From Enterococcus pallens ATCC BAA-351 (lineage in GTDB: Bacteria; Bacillota; Bacilli; Lactobacillales; Enterococcaceae), in NCBI RefSeq assembly GCF_000407485.1, contig NZ_ASWD01000001.1:1116001-1180000 (forward strand): a stretch of 64,000 nt of DNA, in the 5' to 3' direction. A model generated the notes under the pieces. The model ran no database searches and was not told the origin of the DNA. It was given only the letters and a program-made list of their open reading frames with translations. The translations under genes and the position numbers were made by a program. Below are positions 33,934-43,162 of this stretch, in pieces; the stretch's first letter is position 1, and each line of letters starts with the position of its first letter.

Positions 33934-34187
33934 TTTGCCTTTGTTTGTATAAAGGGGATCAAAATTTTTTAATAAACAAGAATAATTCAATTGAAAAATT
34001 GCTGCAGAAAACTTTTAATCTTTATTGTGAAACATATGAAACAAAAAGCGTTTTCGTGCTGGTGTTTAGCTAATTTGTAAGGGAAGTATGGTAAAATAAT
34101 TAATATAATAAGTAGGATCTTTAAGCTGTTTTAAACTATTTTTGCTAAATGGAGGAATGGACAAATTTTTTGATGGAGGGGATGTTT
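33934..34187. other. Region between the structured RNA and oadA
   Basis: About 250 AT-rich bases. A sequence resembling a separate -10 region (TATAATA near 34104) suggests that the oad operon has its own promoter. Nothing else seen. Confidence 0.4.
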
Positions 34188-35585
34188 ATGGCGAGAAAAA
34201 TTGGAATTACCGATACGATTTTACGGGATGCCCATCAGAGCTTGATGGCTACTCGCATGTCGATCGAAGATATGAAGCCGATTTTACCATTACTGGATGA
34301 AATCGGCTATGTTTCGTTGGAATGCTGGGGTGGGGCTACCTTTGATGCCTGTATCCGATTTTTGAATGAAAACCCGTGGGAACGGCTAAGAACCATGAAA
34401 AAGCTGGCACCTAATACACCCTTGCAGATGTTGCTGCGAGGACAGAATTTATTGGGTTATCGCCATTATGCGGATGATGTAGTGGAGCGCTTTGTGGAGT
34501 TGGCAGCGAAAAATGGTGTCGATATTTTCCGTATTTTTGATGCATTAAATGATCCTCGTAATCTAGAAACCGCGCTGAGAGCAGTTAAGAAAACAGGTAA
34601 GGAGGCACAGCTGGCAATTGCCTATACAATCAGTGATGTGCACACGGCTGATTATTTTGAAGAATTGGGTGGAACATTTGCTGAAATGGGCGCTGATTCT
34701 ATTTGCATTAAGGACATGGCAGGGATTTTGACACCGACAGCCTGCGGTGATTTGGTGAAACGCTTGATTGCCAAAACGCAGCTGCCGATTATTGTGCATA
34801 CCCATTGTACGAGTGGTATTGCCCAGCTGACTTATCAAGCAGCCATTGAGGCAGGTGCAGCTCGCATCGACACAGCCTTGTCGCCCCTGAGTGAAGGAAC
34901 CAGTCAACCGGCGACGGAATCCTTGGTATTAAATTTTCAGGAAGAGGGCTACACCACAGGAATTGATGTAAAAAAAATGGGAGAAGCAGCTAATTATTTT
35001 CGCGCAGTCCGAGACAAGTATTTGGAGAATGGCCTGCTGGGACCGAAGATGCTGATGCCTGATCCGCGAGCTCTGATTTACCAAGTTCCTGGCGGCATGC
35101 TGTCGAATATGTACTCTCAATTAAAACAAGCCAACGCCACAGATCGCTACGAGGAGGTTTTGCAGGAGGTGCCGCAGGTTCGAGAGGATCTAGGTTTTCC
35201 GCCGTTGGTGACACCATTAAGTCAAATGGTAGGAACTCAGGCAGCGATGAATGTTTTAACAGGTGAGCGCTACAAAATGGTTTCTAATGAAGTGAAGGCG
35301 TATCTTTTAGGGGAATACGGCAAATCGCCGGTACCGATTGACGCAGCATTTATTAATAAAATTGTCGGGGACAAGCCTCGAATTACGGATCGTCCGGCCA
35401 ATCATATTCCCCCTGAGTTTGAAAGGTTGAAGCAGGAAATAGGTTCTTTGGCGGAAAACGATGAAGAGGTTCTGACTTATGCATTGTTTCCACAGGTGGG
35501 CAAAGATTTCTTGACAGCCCAAAAACAACCAGAGCTTAAAGCTTCAACGGAACCGATCAAAATATTTGGGTATACGAGGAGATAG
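34188..35585 (+). CDS. oadA: Oxaloacetate decarboxylase alpha (carboxyltransferase) subunit
   Basis: A 465-residue carboxyltransferase subunit that moves CO2 from oxaloacetate to biotin. Seen: ITDTILRDAHQSLMATRM (TIM-barrel start with the metal-binding Asp), IFRIFDALNDPRN, SICIKDMAGILTP with the conserved Lys, HTHCTSGIA with the metal-binding His pair, and the conserved C-terminal PASTA-like helical part (LMPDPRALIYQVPGGMLSN). The biotin domain is encoded separately downstream, unlike Klebsiella OadA. ATG 34188 has the best spacing to GGAGGGG. First gene of a four-gene operon. Confidence 0.9.
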   Translation: MARKIGITDTILRDAHQSLMATRMSIEDMKPILPLLDEIGYVSLECWGGATFDACIRFLNENPWERLRTMKKLAPNTPLQMLLRGQNLLGYRHYADDVVERFVELAAKNGVDIFRIFDALNDPRNLETALRAVKKTGKEAQLAIAYTISDVHTADYFEELGGTFAEMGADSICIKDMAGILTPTACGDLVKRLIAKTQLPIIVHTHCTSGIAQLTYQAAIEAGAARIDTALSPLSEGTSQPATESLVLNFQEEGYTTGIDVKKMGEAANYFRAVRDKYLENGLLGPKMLMPDPRALIYQVPGGMLSNMYSQLKQANATDRYEEVLQEVPQVREDLGFPPLVTPLSQMVGTQAAMNVLTGERYKMVSNEVKAYLLGEYGKSPVPIDAAFINKIVGDKPRITDRPANHIPPEFERLKQEIGSLAENDEEVLTYALFPQVGKDFLTAQKQPELKASTEPIKIFGYTRR

Positions 35586-35588
35586 CTT

Positions 35589-35876
35589 ATGGAATTTAAT
35601 TTGATGAATTCATTAGAGTTAACAGTTGTCGCTATGGTCATTGTGTTTCTTGTTTTAACCGGCTTAATGCTGTTGATGCAAGTAACTGCAAAATTTGCTC
35701 AAATGATTGAGAAAAAAGCTGTACCTGAAGTATCGGCTCCAGCAGTAACGGTTAAGGAAAACTTGGCGCATGATGAAGAACTGGAGCGAGTAGCTGTTCT
35801 AGTAGCTTTGGCTGAAGCAGCGCAGGAAAATGCCAACAAGCATTATGAGATTGAGGAAATAAAACGAATAAAGTGA
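35589..35876 (+). CDS. oadG: Oxaloacetate decarboxylase gamma-like (OadG) membrane subunit
   Basis: A 95-residue protein with one N-terminal membrane helix (LTVVAMVIVFLVLTGLMLLM) and a charged C-terminal tail, the layout of OadG/OadH, which assembles the alpha and beta subunits. It starts 3 bases after the oadA stop codon. Assignment rests on topology, size and position. Confidence 0.75.
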   Translation: MEFNLMNSLELTVVAMVIVFLVLTGLMLLMQVTAKFAQMIEKKAVPEVSAPAVTVKENLAHDEELERVAVLVALAEAAQENANKHYEIEEIKRIK

Positions 35877-35889
35877 GGGAGATGGTGAA

Positions 35890-36243
35890 ATGAAGCGTTA
35901 TGAGATTACAGTCGACGGACAAGTGTATCAGGTTACGTTAAGGGAAATTAGCGAAGAGGAGGCTGCCCAAAAAACAGCAGCTGCCCAACAAAGTACACCA
36001 GCAAAACCAATCCCAGCCGCTCCAGTGTCGCAGGGTACGGAAGTTCCAGCTCCCATGGCCGGAAATGTTTTGTCGGTGAAGGTGAAGGTTGGCGATGCGG
36101 TACAGGCGGGAGATACGCTGTTAGTATTAGAAGCGATGAAAATGGAGAATGAAATTGTCGCACCGGTTCAAGGCGTAGTTTCGGCACTAATGGTGGAGGC
36201 TGGCCAGTCGGTGGAGTCGGGACAGCTGTTGATTACAATGTAG
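35890..36243 (+). CDS. Biotin carboxyl carrier protein of the decarboxylase
   Basis: A 117-residue biotinyl protein. A C-terminal biotin domain with the EAMKMEN motif (biotin on Lys84) follows an Ala/Pro/Gln-rich flexible linker (residues ~24-50) and an N-terminal strand pair. It carries CO2 from OadA to OadB; equivalent to OadD of enterococci. RBS GAGGGAGATGG. Position fits the operon. Confidence 0.9.
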   Translation: MKRYEITVDGQVYQVTLREISEEEAAQKTAAAQQSTPAKPIPAAPVSQGTEVPAPMAGNVLSVKVKVGDAVQAGDTLLVLEAMKMENEIVAPVQGVVSALMVEAGQSVESGQLLITM

Positions 36244-36259
36244 CATTGGAGGAATTTGT

Positions 36260-37393
36260 ATGGGAAAGATCATTCAGACAATGCTGGAAACTTCCGGTTT
36301 TGCGAATCTGACATTCAATAATTTATTTATGCTTGTATTGGCGTGCTTTTTCTTATATTTAGGGATTCGCCGCGGCTATGAACCGTATTTAATGGTTCCG
36401 ATTGCTTTTGGAATTTTGCTGGTCAATTTGCCGTTAGCGGGTTTAATGAACGAAGCCATAGGGAATAACCCCGGCGGATTATTGTATTATTTGTATCAAG
36501 GCACTAATTTAGGTATTTATCCGCCGCTTATTTTTCTTTGCTTAGGGGCTTCTACCGATTTTGGACCGCTAATTGCCAATCCTAAAACGATCTTGTTAGG
36601 AGGCGCTGCTCAATTTGGCATTTTTGCGGCTTTCTTTTTAGCTACGGCTTTAGGCATGACCCCAGCTGAATCCGGATCAGTCGGGATTATTGGCGGGGCA
36701 GATGGACCGACAGCTATTTTTGTTACTACACGTCTGGCTCCTCATTTATTATCAGCAATTGCATTAGCGGCTTATTCTTATATGGCGCTGGTGCCGATTA
36801 TACAGCCGCCGATCATTCGTTTCTTGACTACAGAGAAGGAACGAAAGGTGGTCATGACTCAAACCCGACATGTGTCTTCTATCGAGAAAATTTTGTTTCC
36901 GATTGTAACCACGATCTTTATTAGCTTGGTGGTTCCTAGTGCAACAACTTTAATTGGATGCCTAATGCTAGGAAATCTAATTCGGGAGATAAAGGTGGTT
37001 CCCAAGCTGACGGAAACCTTGCAAAACGCCATGATGTATATTGTGACGATTTTGTTGGGAGTAACCGTTGGTGCCAAAGCGGATGGGGATCTGTTTTTGT
37101 CGCCAACCACCTTGAAAATTATCTTCTTGGGTTTGCTGGCCTTTGGTATAGGAACAGCTTCTGGCGTCTTGTTGGGCAAGGTGATGTACAAGCTCTCCGG
37201 TGGGGAAATCAATCCGATGATCGGTGCGGCGGGTGTGTCAGCTGTTCCAATGGCAGCTCGAGTGGTTCAAAAGGAAGGACAGAAAGAGAATCCTGGGAAC
37301 TATTTACTAATGCATGCGATGGGACCTAATGTGGCGGGTGTGATCGGTTCAGCAGTAGCGGCCGGTGTTTTACTGGCATTTTTCGGGGCGTAG
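36260..37393 (+). CDS. oadB: Na+-translocating oxaloacetate decarboxylase beta subunit
   Basis: A 377-residue integral membrane subunit with 9-11 helices that decarboxylates carboxybiotin and exports Na+. The family motifs are seen: LIFLCLGASTDFGPLIANP, GIIGGADGPTAIFVTTRLAPHL and the Asn-rich ending NYLLMHAMGPNVAGVIGSAVAAGV. RBS TTGGAGG. It is the last gene of the operon and is followed by a terminator. No citrate lyase or citrate transporter genes are near, so the oxaloacetate source must be elsewhere. Confidence 0.92.
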   Translation: MGKIIQTMLETSGFANLTFNNLFMLVLACFFLYLGIRRGYEPYLMVPIAFGILLVNLPLAGLMNEAIGNNPGGLLYYLYQGTNLGIYPPLIFLCLGASTDFGPLIANPKTILLGGAAQFGIFAAFFLATALGMTPAESGSVGIIGGADGPTAIFVTTRLAPHLLSAIALAAYSYMALVPIIQPPIIRFLTTEKERKVVMTQTRHVSSIEKILFPIVTTIFISLVVPSATTLIGCLMLGNLIREIKVVPKLTETLQNAMMYIVTILLGVTVGAKADGDLFLSPTTLKIIFLGLLAFGIGTASGVLLGKVMYKLSGGEINPMIGAAGVSAVPMAARVVQKEGQKENPGNYLLMHAMGPNVAGVIGSAVAAGVLLAFFGA

Positions 37394-37397
37394 TTGA

Positions 37398-37437
37398 AAA
37401 GTCTTCGTTTGTATAAAGATGCAGACGGAGGCTTTTT
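37398..37437 (+). terminator. Terminator after oadB
   Basis: AAGTCTTCGT and TGT pair with GCA and ACGGAGGCTT (G-U pairs included) and a T run follows. Confidence 0.7.
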
Positions 37438-37641
37438 ACAGCGAATAGGTAATGTGAAGTAAAAGTTAACTAGTTAGTGGTAAGAGATAATAAAGAGCCT
37501 GTTTCATATATAAAGCTAACCTAAATCATCAATAGACTTTTCAGCTATTTATCGCTTTTGTGGCAGAGAAATGAAAGGTCTAGTGGTGTCAGTGATAGGT
37601 AGAAGCGGGAAGGTATTCTTATAGAAAAGGATGAGCAAAAA

Positions 37642-37811
37642 ATGAAAAGCTCTGAATTTGTGACCGTCACTCCTAAACATAAAGGAGTCGTTATTGGTGA
37701 AATGACTGAGCATCGGGAAATTATAAAGAAATATGCCGAAAAAGGATATTGTTTTGTCACAGCTATCCCAACGGCTACCCACGAAAATTCGATTTAGTTT
37801 TTGAAAAATAA
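37642..37811 (+). pseudogene. DUF4177-like small protein with a late frameshift
   Basis: From ATG 37642 (AAGGA upstream) the frame reads MKSSEFVTVTPKHKGVVIGE, then EHREIIKKYAEKGYCFVTAIP, and stops at 37795-37797. Shifting the frame by one base at about 37791 gives DLVFEK and a stop at 37809-37811, which is the usual end of DUF4177 proteins (IDLIFEK). So one base appears to be missing or extra. The result is a 51-residue product lacking the last strand, or a sequencing artefact. Confidence 0.6.
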
Positions 37812-37967
37812 ATGATACGAAGTAGTTATTTTTGTAGCTAAGGGAAAATATTCTTAGCTGCTGTTTGATTAGTAGAACCCTTTTGAGAATCTTCTCGTAG
37901 TGGCGAATGATGTTTGTTACAATTATGAAAAGTGTTTTTTTGCGAATAAAATGAGAGAAGTGTAGAA

Positions 37968-38681
37968 ATGAAATTAGTGTTAAATAATATTGCCAAAAAA
38001 TTTGATGATAAAACTATTTTTGATGAAGCCAATTTTACTTTTGAGACGGGTAAGATTTATGGTTTGCTGGGAAGAAATGGTTCCGGAAAGACGACACTGT
38101 TCAATTGCATTGCTAAAAATATGCAGCTGGACAATGGAGAGATTCTATTGGATCAGGGAGCGGGTCCGAGGGACTATTTTAATACGGATATCGGCTATGT
38201 TTATACGATTCCACATTTGCCGGCTTTTATGACAGCAACAGAGTTCGTGAAATTTTTTATGGACATTAATGCTGACCGTGTGACTAGCAGTAAAACTCCT
38301 GCTGAATATTTGACAATGGTAGGCATTAAGCAAGAAGATCAGCATCGGTTACTGAAGGATTTTTCTCATGGTATGCAAAATAAGGTGCAAATGGTGGTTT
38401 CTTTAATGATTACTCCGCCGGTTCTCTTAATGGATGAACCGCTGACCTCCTTTGATGTGGTGGCTGCTCATGAAATGAAAGAATTGATTTTGTCTGCTAA
38501 AAAGAATTCGATTGTGGTCTTCTCTACGCATATTTTACAATTGGCACAAGATTTGTGTGATGAGATTGTTTTATTGAATCATCATCAGCTGCAGTCCATT
38601 CCGGCAGAAAAAATTCATGATGCAGATTTTGAAGAAGAGATTATTCAGCTGCTGCAGGATCCGCAGGAGGATCAGGTATGA
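37968..38681 (+). CDS. ABC transporter ATP-binding protein
   Basis: A 237-residue ABC ATPase. Walker A is GRNGSGKTT, Walker B is VLLMDEPLTSFD, and the H-loop is FSTHI. The signature is degenerate (FSHGMQNKV instead of LSGGQ), as is common in export-type or bacteriocin-related ABC proteins. It overlaps the permease gene by 4 bases (ATGA). Confidence 0.9.
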   Translation: MKLVLNNIAKKFDDKTIFDEANFTFETGKIYGLLGRNGSGKTTLFNCIAKNMQLDNGEILLDQGAGPRDYFNTDIGYVYTIPHLPAFMTATEFVKFFMDINADRVTSSKTPAEYLTMVGIKQEDQHRLLKDFSHGMQNKVQMVVSLMITPPVLLMDEPLTSFDVVAAHEMKELILSAKKNSIVVFSTHILQLAQDLCDEIVLLNHHQLQSIPAEKIHDADFEEEIIQLLQDPQEDQV

Positions 38682-40306
38682 TTGAGATAATCAGAATTTC
38701 TTGGATCTTTTCGGTGGTTAAAACAACCCAAAAGGTCAACGGCTTACTGTACTATTTGCGAAAGCTGCCGGTCATTGGTCAAAAGATTCCTGGGACAGTC
38801 TTTAAAAGCTATGAATTGAAAAAGATTCTGACTGTGCTGCTTTTCATTTGGAAGGCTGTCATGACGTTAGGAGCAAAATTCTTATGGCTAGGGTTAAGCT
38901 ATGGGATTGCCTTTTTTAGCATTCGTTTTTTGTCAGGTGGGTCATTTGATTTGTTTCCATTCGATCCGAATATTGTAAAGCAGGGTCTATTGTTTTGGAT
39001 AGGCTGGCTGGGAATCGTGAGTATTTTCGATGGTATATGGTATTCGATGGATAACAATGAAGTGAATTTTTTGGATCAGTTTTCTTTACCTCGACAACGT
39101 TTTGTTCGGGGGCGGTTAGTGCTGCTAATTGTTGTTGAAGCGGTGAAATACTGGCCGGCATTTTTTGTTTATGGCTTGCTGCTGCGTAATCCGCTGGCAG
39201 TGATGGTTGTAGGCAGTTTCTCTTATTTGGCTATCAATTTGTTTTTTTACTGGTTGGGAAGAAAAACCTATACCTTGACCCCAAGTCAGCGTCGCATGAT
39301 GACTTGGACAATCTTTTTTGCTATCATTTTACTGGTGGCGGCAGATTTTTGGTTTGACCCAACAGCTAAACTCATGACTGGTCTGCTACATCCGGTTTGC
39401 TGGATTCCATTACTTATTTTGGCGATTTTCTGTGGTGATAGGTTCTTATGCTTTGATGATGAGGGCGGCTATTTGATTTGGCAGGTTGAACGGCTCCGTA
39501 AAGCGACAGCTGCTGCACCAGCAGCCAAGAATTCGCAGTATCTGGGACAAGGTTTGTCAATGCAAAAGAAATTGGAGCTGGAAGCAGAAAGTAATGAGAC
39601 ACTTTTTGGGAGTCAGTATTTAAACGATCTTCTGTTCAAACGCTATCGCCGTATTTTGCAGCGAAGCTTGCTTATCCGTCTGGCAGTGATCGGGATTACT
39701 TGGTTGCTGGTGATTGCTGGGTCACTGTTTGGCGTATTGAAAGATGCAACAGAAACTGGATTGATCGGTTTATTACCATTATTGTTTTTTATGATGTATT
39801 TGGCTTCCTTTGGCAAAACGATTGTGCAGATGGTTTTTGTAAATTGTGATATGGCGATGTTGTATTATCCTTTTTATCGGGAAGCTTCAACGATACTGTC
39901 GGGTTTTTTCTATCGCTTTCGGAAAACTTTGTTTTACAACGGAACAATTATTTTAGGTATTTTACTGATTTTTGTAACCTTTACTTTGTTAAATCCAGGA
40001 ATTCTATCGCTGCAATTTTTTACGGTGTTGGTACTGCTACTGTTCAGCTTGGCGATTTTATTTTCCTTCCATGAGCTGTTTATCTATTATGTGCTGCAGC
40101 CTTTCACTAGCGAGCTGGAGGTGACGAATCCTCTGTACAAAATTATTTCCGGTATTTTCTACGGAATTGCCTATTTGAACCTGCAGCTGGATGTCACTGG
40201 TTTGAGCTATGCTCTGCTGGTCTCCGCTTTAAGTTTAGTCTATATAGCAATTGGATTAGTCATTTTATGGAAGAAGGCACCTCAGACTTTTCGCATAAAA
40301 GGATAA
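38678..40306 (+). CDS. ABC transporter permease
   Basis: A 542-residue membrane protein with about 12 predicted helices, with a cytoplasmic loop rich in charged residues near residues 260-330. No solute-binding partner is present, so it is probably an exporter or an envelope-active ABC system with the overlapping ATPase. Substrate cannot be deduced. Confidence 0.8.
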   Translation: MIEIIRISWIFSVVKTTQKVNGLLYYLRKLPVIGQKIPGTVFKSYELKKILTVLLFIWKAVMTLGAKFLWLGLSYGIAFFSIRFLSGGSFDLFPFDPNIVKQGLLFWIGWLGIVSIFDGIWYSMDNNEVNFLDQFSLPRQRFVRGRLVLLIVVEAVKYWPAFFVYGLLLRNPLAVMVVGSFSYLAINLFFYWLGRKTYTLTPSQRRMMTWTIFFAIILLVAADFWFDPTAKLMTGLLHPVCWIPLLILAIFCGDRFLCFDDEGGYLIWQVERLRKATAAAPAAKNSQYLGQGLSMQKKLELEAESNETLFGSQYLNDLLFKRYRRILQRSLLIRLAVIGITWLLVIAGSLFGVLKDATETGLIGLLPLLFFMMYLASFGKTIVQMVFVNCDMAMLYYPFYREASTILSGFFYRFRKTLFYNGTIILGILLIFVTFTLLNPGILSLQFFTVLVLLLFSLAILFSFHELFIYYVLQPFTSELEVTNPLYKIISGIFYGIAYLNLQLDVTGLSYALLVSALSLVYIAIGLVILWKKAPQTFRIKG

Positions 40307-40407
40307 AAACAACTGAGAGATTTCTGAAACAATCGAATAAGTTAAATGATTAACTATTTATGAAACTGAGGATGAGACATAAGCTATCATCATATAAATT
40401 TTCTCGT

Positions 40408-40436
40408 AGCACCTGACAAAATCAGGTGCTTTTTTA
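40408..40436 (+). terminator. Terminator after the ABC transporter operon
   Basis: AGCACCTGA / TCAGGTGCT stem and six T. Confidence 0.9.
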
Positions 40437-41393
40437 CGTGTACATATGAAATTAAACAGCTATCGTATAGAGTGTCAAGATGTTCAATTGGATAACTTTT
40501 TTATTAGCGAGGAAGGGTGTAAAAATAGAGTGGCGCTATGTTTTCTCTACATGAATCAGTGAGTGCCTTAACGTGAAATTTTCACATAAGTTCATTTAAA
40601 CAACAAATACATAAAGATTAATATTTTTCGAAAATTAGTTTTTTGATAGAAGTCATCTGGTTTTATACATTTTATTAGCTTTAAAGAATTTGAAAGTTTA
40701 TAGGAAAGGTCATAATAATGATGTTATGCGCGATATAGTTCTGTATATTATGCATAAAAAGATTGAATTAAAGAAAAGTGTATAGTAAAATTAGATTTAA
40801 TAAAGTTATATTATGTTTTTATACGATATGTTTTGTTTGAAAGAATTTTTTGAAATTCAATTATTTGTTCTGGACCTGAACAATTCATATCTTTTAATTT
40901 AACGTTTTTTCTCGAATAGTCACGGATTGATCTGTTCCTTATTGCCCTTTTTACCTTCGCCTCTACCGAATGAGCTCAGCGAAGTTCATTTCATAAGAAA
41001 GCTCTAAAAAAGAGTGTACACATGTATAGGTTGAGCAATAAAAAAATTCGATTCGATTAATAAAGCGGAAAGATTTGGATTCGATAGAGAACCTGCCAGA
41101 ATAGGCGATCAAAGGCCTTCGTGCTGGATAAATGAAATCACTTTTCGAGCGTGGAAAGTCACTTTTGAAACCACGCGAAACAGCTTGAAGCGAATCGTGG
41201 AAATCGTCGCTAGTTAGTGGTATTTCTTAGTGTTAAGTAAAGAATAAATTCACAGTAATGAAATTTAGTTAATAAGGTGATTCTTTTAATGAAGGAGACT
41301 GAACATGGCTGGGAATTTTTGTAATCAATTTATGAATTCTTTGTCATGTAATTAGTTACCCCCAAATAAGGTAGTCGATAGCTAGAAAGAGAG
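40437..41393. other. Long intergenic region before the pilus locus
   Basis: About 950 AT-rich bases. The part 41055-41216 is open in one frame for more than 50 codons but has no start codon. A 16-residue frame with a good RBS lies at 41305-41355. No transposase remnant or regulator gene is recognised. The pilus promoter must be in this region but I could not place it. Confidence 0.45.
41305..41355 (+). CDS. Possible short peptide upstream of the pilin gene
   Basis: ATG 41305 follows AAGGAG by about 8 bases and encodes MAGNFCNQFMNSLSCN. It could be a leader peptide in the 5' region of the pilin transcript. No homology is recognised. Confidence 0.25.
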   Translation: MAGNFCNQFMNSLSCN

Positions 41394-43085
41394 ATGGAAA
41401 AAATGAAAAAGAAATTAAAGAAAATTGTCGCACTGTTGTTTGTTGGATTTACGCTAGTTGCTGGCGGACTGCAAGGAGTTGCTGAAGATACAACGCAACC
41501 TCAACCTCGACCAGAAAAAGGAAACTTATTTATTCATAAGCATTGGGCAGATGATAAAACACCGATTGGGAATGAAGGCGATGGTACAGAGATTTTAAAT
41601 CCAGGAATTTCAAATCCAGCGATTAAAGGGGTTCAATTTGATGTCTGGCTGTTGACTCCAGATAGTGGGGCACCTGCAATCCCGCCGTCAGATAAGGATG
41701 GCTGGACTTATTCACGAAATGGCACTAGTTTAACCGTTTCAAAGGCTGGTAAGGATTACACGTATACTTTGACTCCAAAACAATCTGATATAGGTGCGAA
41801 TGGAAAAACAAATGAACATGGGCTTCTAAAATATTCTAACTTAGATGCTGGTTACTATTACGTTGAGGAAAACCTAGGGGCATCGACTGGTTATCAAGTT
41901 CAAGGGGTAGGAAACGAAGATAAAACCATTGCTTCTGGAGCACGCCCTTTTATTGTAGCCGTCCCGATGACTACTCCTGATGGAACAGGCTGGAATAAGA
42001 ATGTCCATGTCTATCCTAAAAATGTAGGATTAGACCCAGAAAAAACATCAGATAAAGAGACGATCATGGTAGGGGACACTGTAAAGTGGACGATTCGTGC
42101 CAATGTGCCATCGGATTTTGAGACATATAGTAGGTTCGAAGTGACAGATATATTGGATGCACGCTTAGATTATGCCGGTGATAGTAGTGTAATAGTTGCA
42201 GGTACCAATAGCGGTGGTGGAATAGAAGTAACGTTAACTGCGGGTGATGATTATAATATTGCATATACGGGTGCTGACCGAACATTAAAAATCAGTTTAA
42301 CGGCAAAAGGTATTGCAAAACTCGCAACTGCCGCTGATGTGACAAAAATCACGATCAGTTTTGATACGAAGGTCAATGGCAATATTAATAATGGTAAAGA
42401 TGATGAAAACATCATCGAGAATGAAGCAACAATTGAATTTGAAAATGAACACGGGACAGACAGTGACCAAACTCCCAAATCAAAAGTTTGGACTGGTGAG
42501 ATCAAGGTAGATAAAACTTATACTGGTGTTGTAGCGGAATTAAAAGGCCGGGCGGAATTCCAACTAGCAGCAACAGAGGATGATGCTGGAAATGCTAAAT
42601 ACCTCAAGGTTGTTTTAGACAAAACTAATAGCTACATCGTGGCGATTTTAGAACCAGATGGATCATTCACAGATGTGGAAGGAACGACTACTGCTTATGC
42701 AGACGCGAAAGATTGGGTAATGGTTCCAAATACCACCGACTTGGATCCAGTGCCAAATTATGGCTTAGACGGAAACACATTTTACGTGCCGTCGTTTGAA
42801 GGACTGCTTGCTTGGGATGACAAGACAGCTAGTACTTCCTATTGGTTAGTGGAAACGAAAACGGCAGAAGGGTATAACTTGTTGGATGCTCCTAAAAAGA
42901 TCACATTCGTGAAAGACGGGACTACTGAAAAATATGTCATAACCGAACCAATCAAGAACTCACGAGGCTTTACTTTACCCAAAACAGGTGGTGTCGGCAC
43001 GTTGCTTTTGACTGTTATCGGGATCGTGCTAGTAGGATTGGCGATTATTTTTAACCTAAATAAGAAAAAAGGGGCACATAAATAG
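41394..43085 (+). CDS. Major backbone pilin, LPXTG-anchored
   Basis: A 563-residue pilus shaft protein. An N-terminal signal peptide is followed by the pilin motif VHVYPKN (Lys209, the site of sortase-made polymer links), two or three Cna_B/SpaA-like domains with the E-box YWLVETKTAEGYNLL, and a C-terminal sorting signal LPKTG, a hydrophobic helix and KKKGAHK. These features match class C sortase substrates. The start may also be the second ATG at 41403, which has better RBS spacing. It lies first in a pilin-sortase-adhesin operon. Confidence 0.92.
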   Translation: MEKMKKKLKKIVALLFVGFTLVAGGLQGVAEDTTQPQPRPEKGNLFIHKHWADDKTPIGNEGDGTEILNPGISNPAIKGVQFDVWLLTPDSGAPAIPPSDKDGWTYSRNGTSLTVSKAGKDYTYTLTPKQSDIGANGKTNEHGLLKYSNLDAGYYYVEENLGASTGYQVQGVGNEDKTIASGARPFIVAVPMTTPDGTGWNKNVHVYPKNVGLDPEKTSDKETIMVGDTVKWTIRANVPSDFETYSRFEVTDILDARLDYAGDSSVIVAGTNSGGGIEVTLTAGDDYNIAYTGADRTLKISLTAKGIAKLATAADVTKITISFDTKVNGNINNGKDDENIIENEATIEFENEHGTDSDQTPKSKVWTGEIKVDKTYTGVVAELKGRAEFQLAATEDDAGNAKYLKVVLDKTNSYIVAILEPDGSFTDVEGTTTAYADAKDWVMVPNTTDLDPVPNYGLDGNTFYVPSFEGLLAWDDKTASTSYWLVETKTAEGYNLLDAPKKITFVKDGTTEKYVITEPIKNSRGFTLPKTGGVGTLLLTVIGIVLVGLAIIFNLNKKKGAHK

Positions 43086-43099
43086 GCAAGGAACACGTT

Positions 43100-43134
43100 A
43101 AAGGGTCGAGGGGGAAACTTACCTCGGCCTTTAT
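43100..43134 (+). terminator. Intercistronic terminator-like hairpin between pilin and sortase
   Basis: AAAGGGTCGAGG pairs with CCTCGGCCTTT, followed by AT-rich sequence. It likely allows partial read-through, giving more pilin than sortase. Confidence 0.65.
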
Positions 43135-43162
43135 TACATAGCGAAGGAAATGGAGTGAAAGA

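Noticed and set aside
34149-34188. Earlier start codons for oadA
   Set aside because: ATGs at 34149, 34173 and 34182 are not properly spaced from GGAGGGG; only 34188 is, and the family sequence begins there.
41055-41216. A possible small gene upstream of the pilus locus
   Set aside because: Open for more than 50 codons but with no start codon or RBS and no recognisable sequence.
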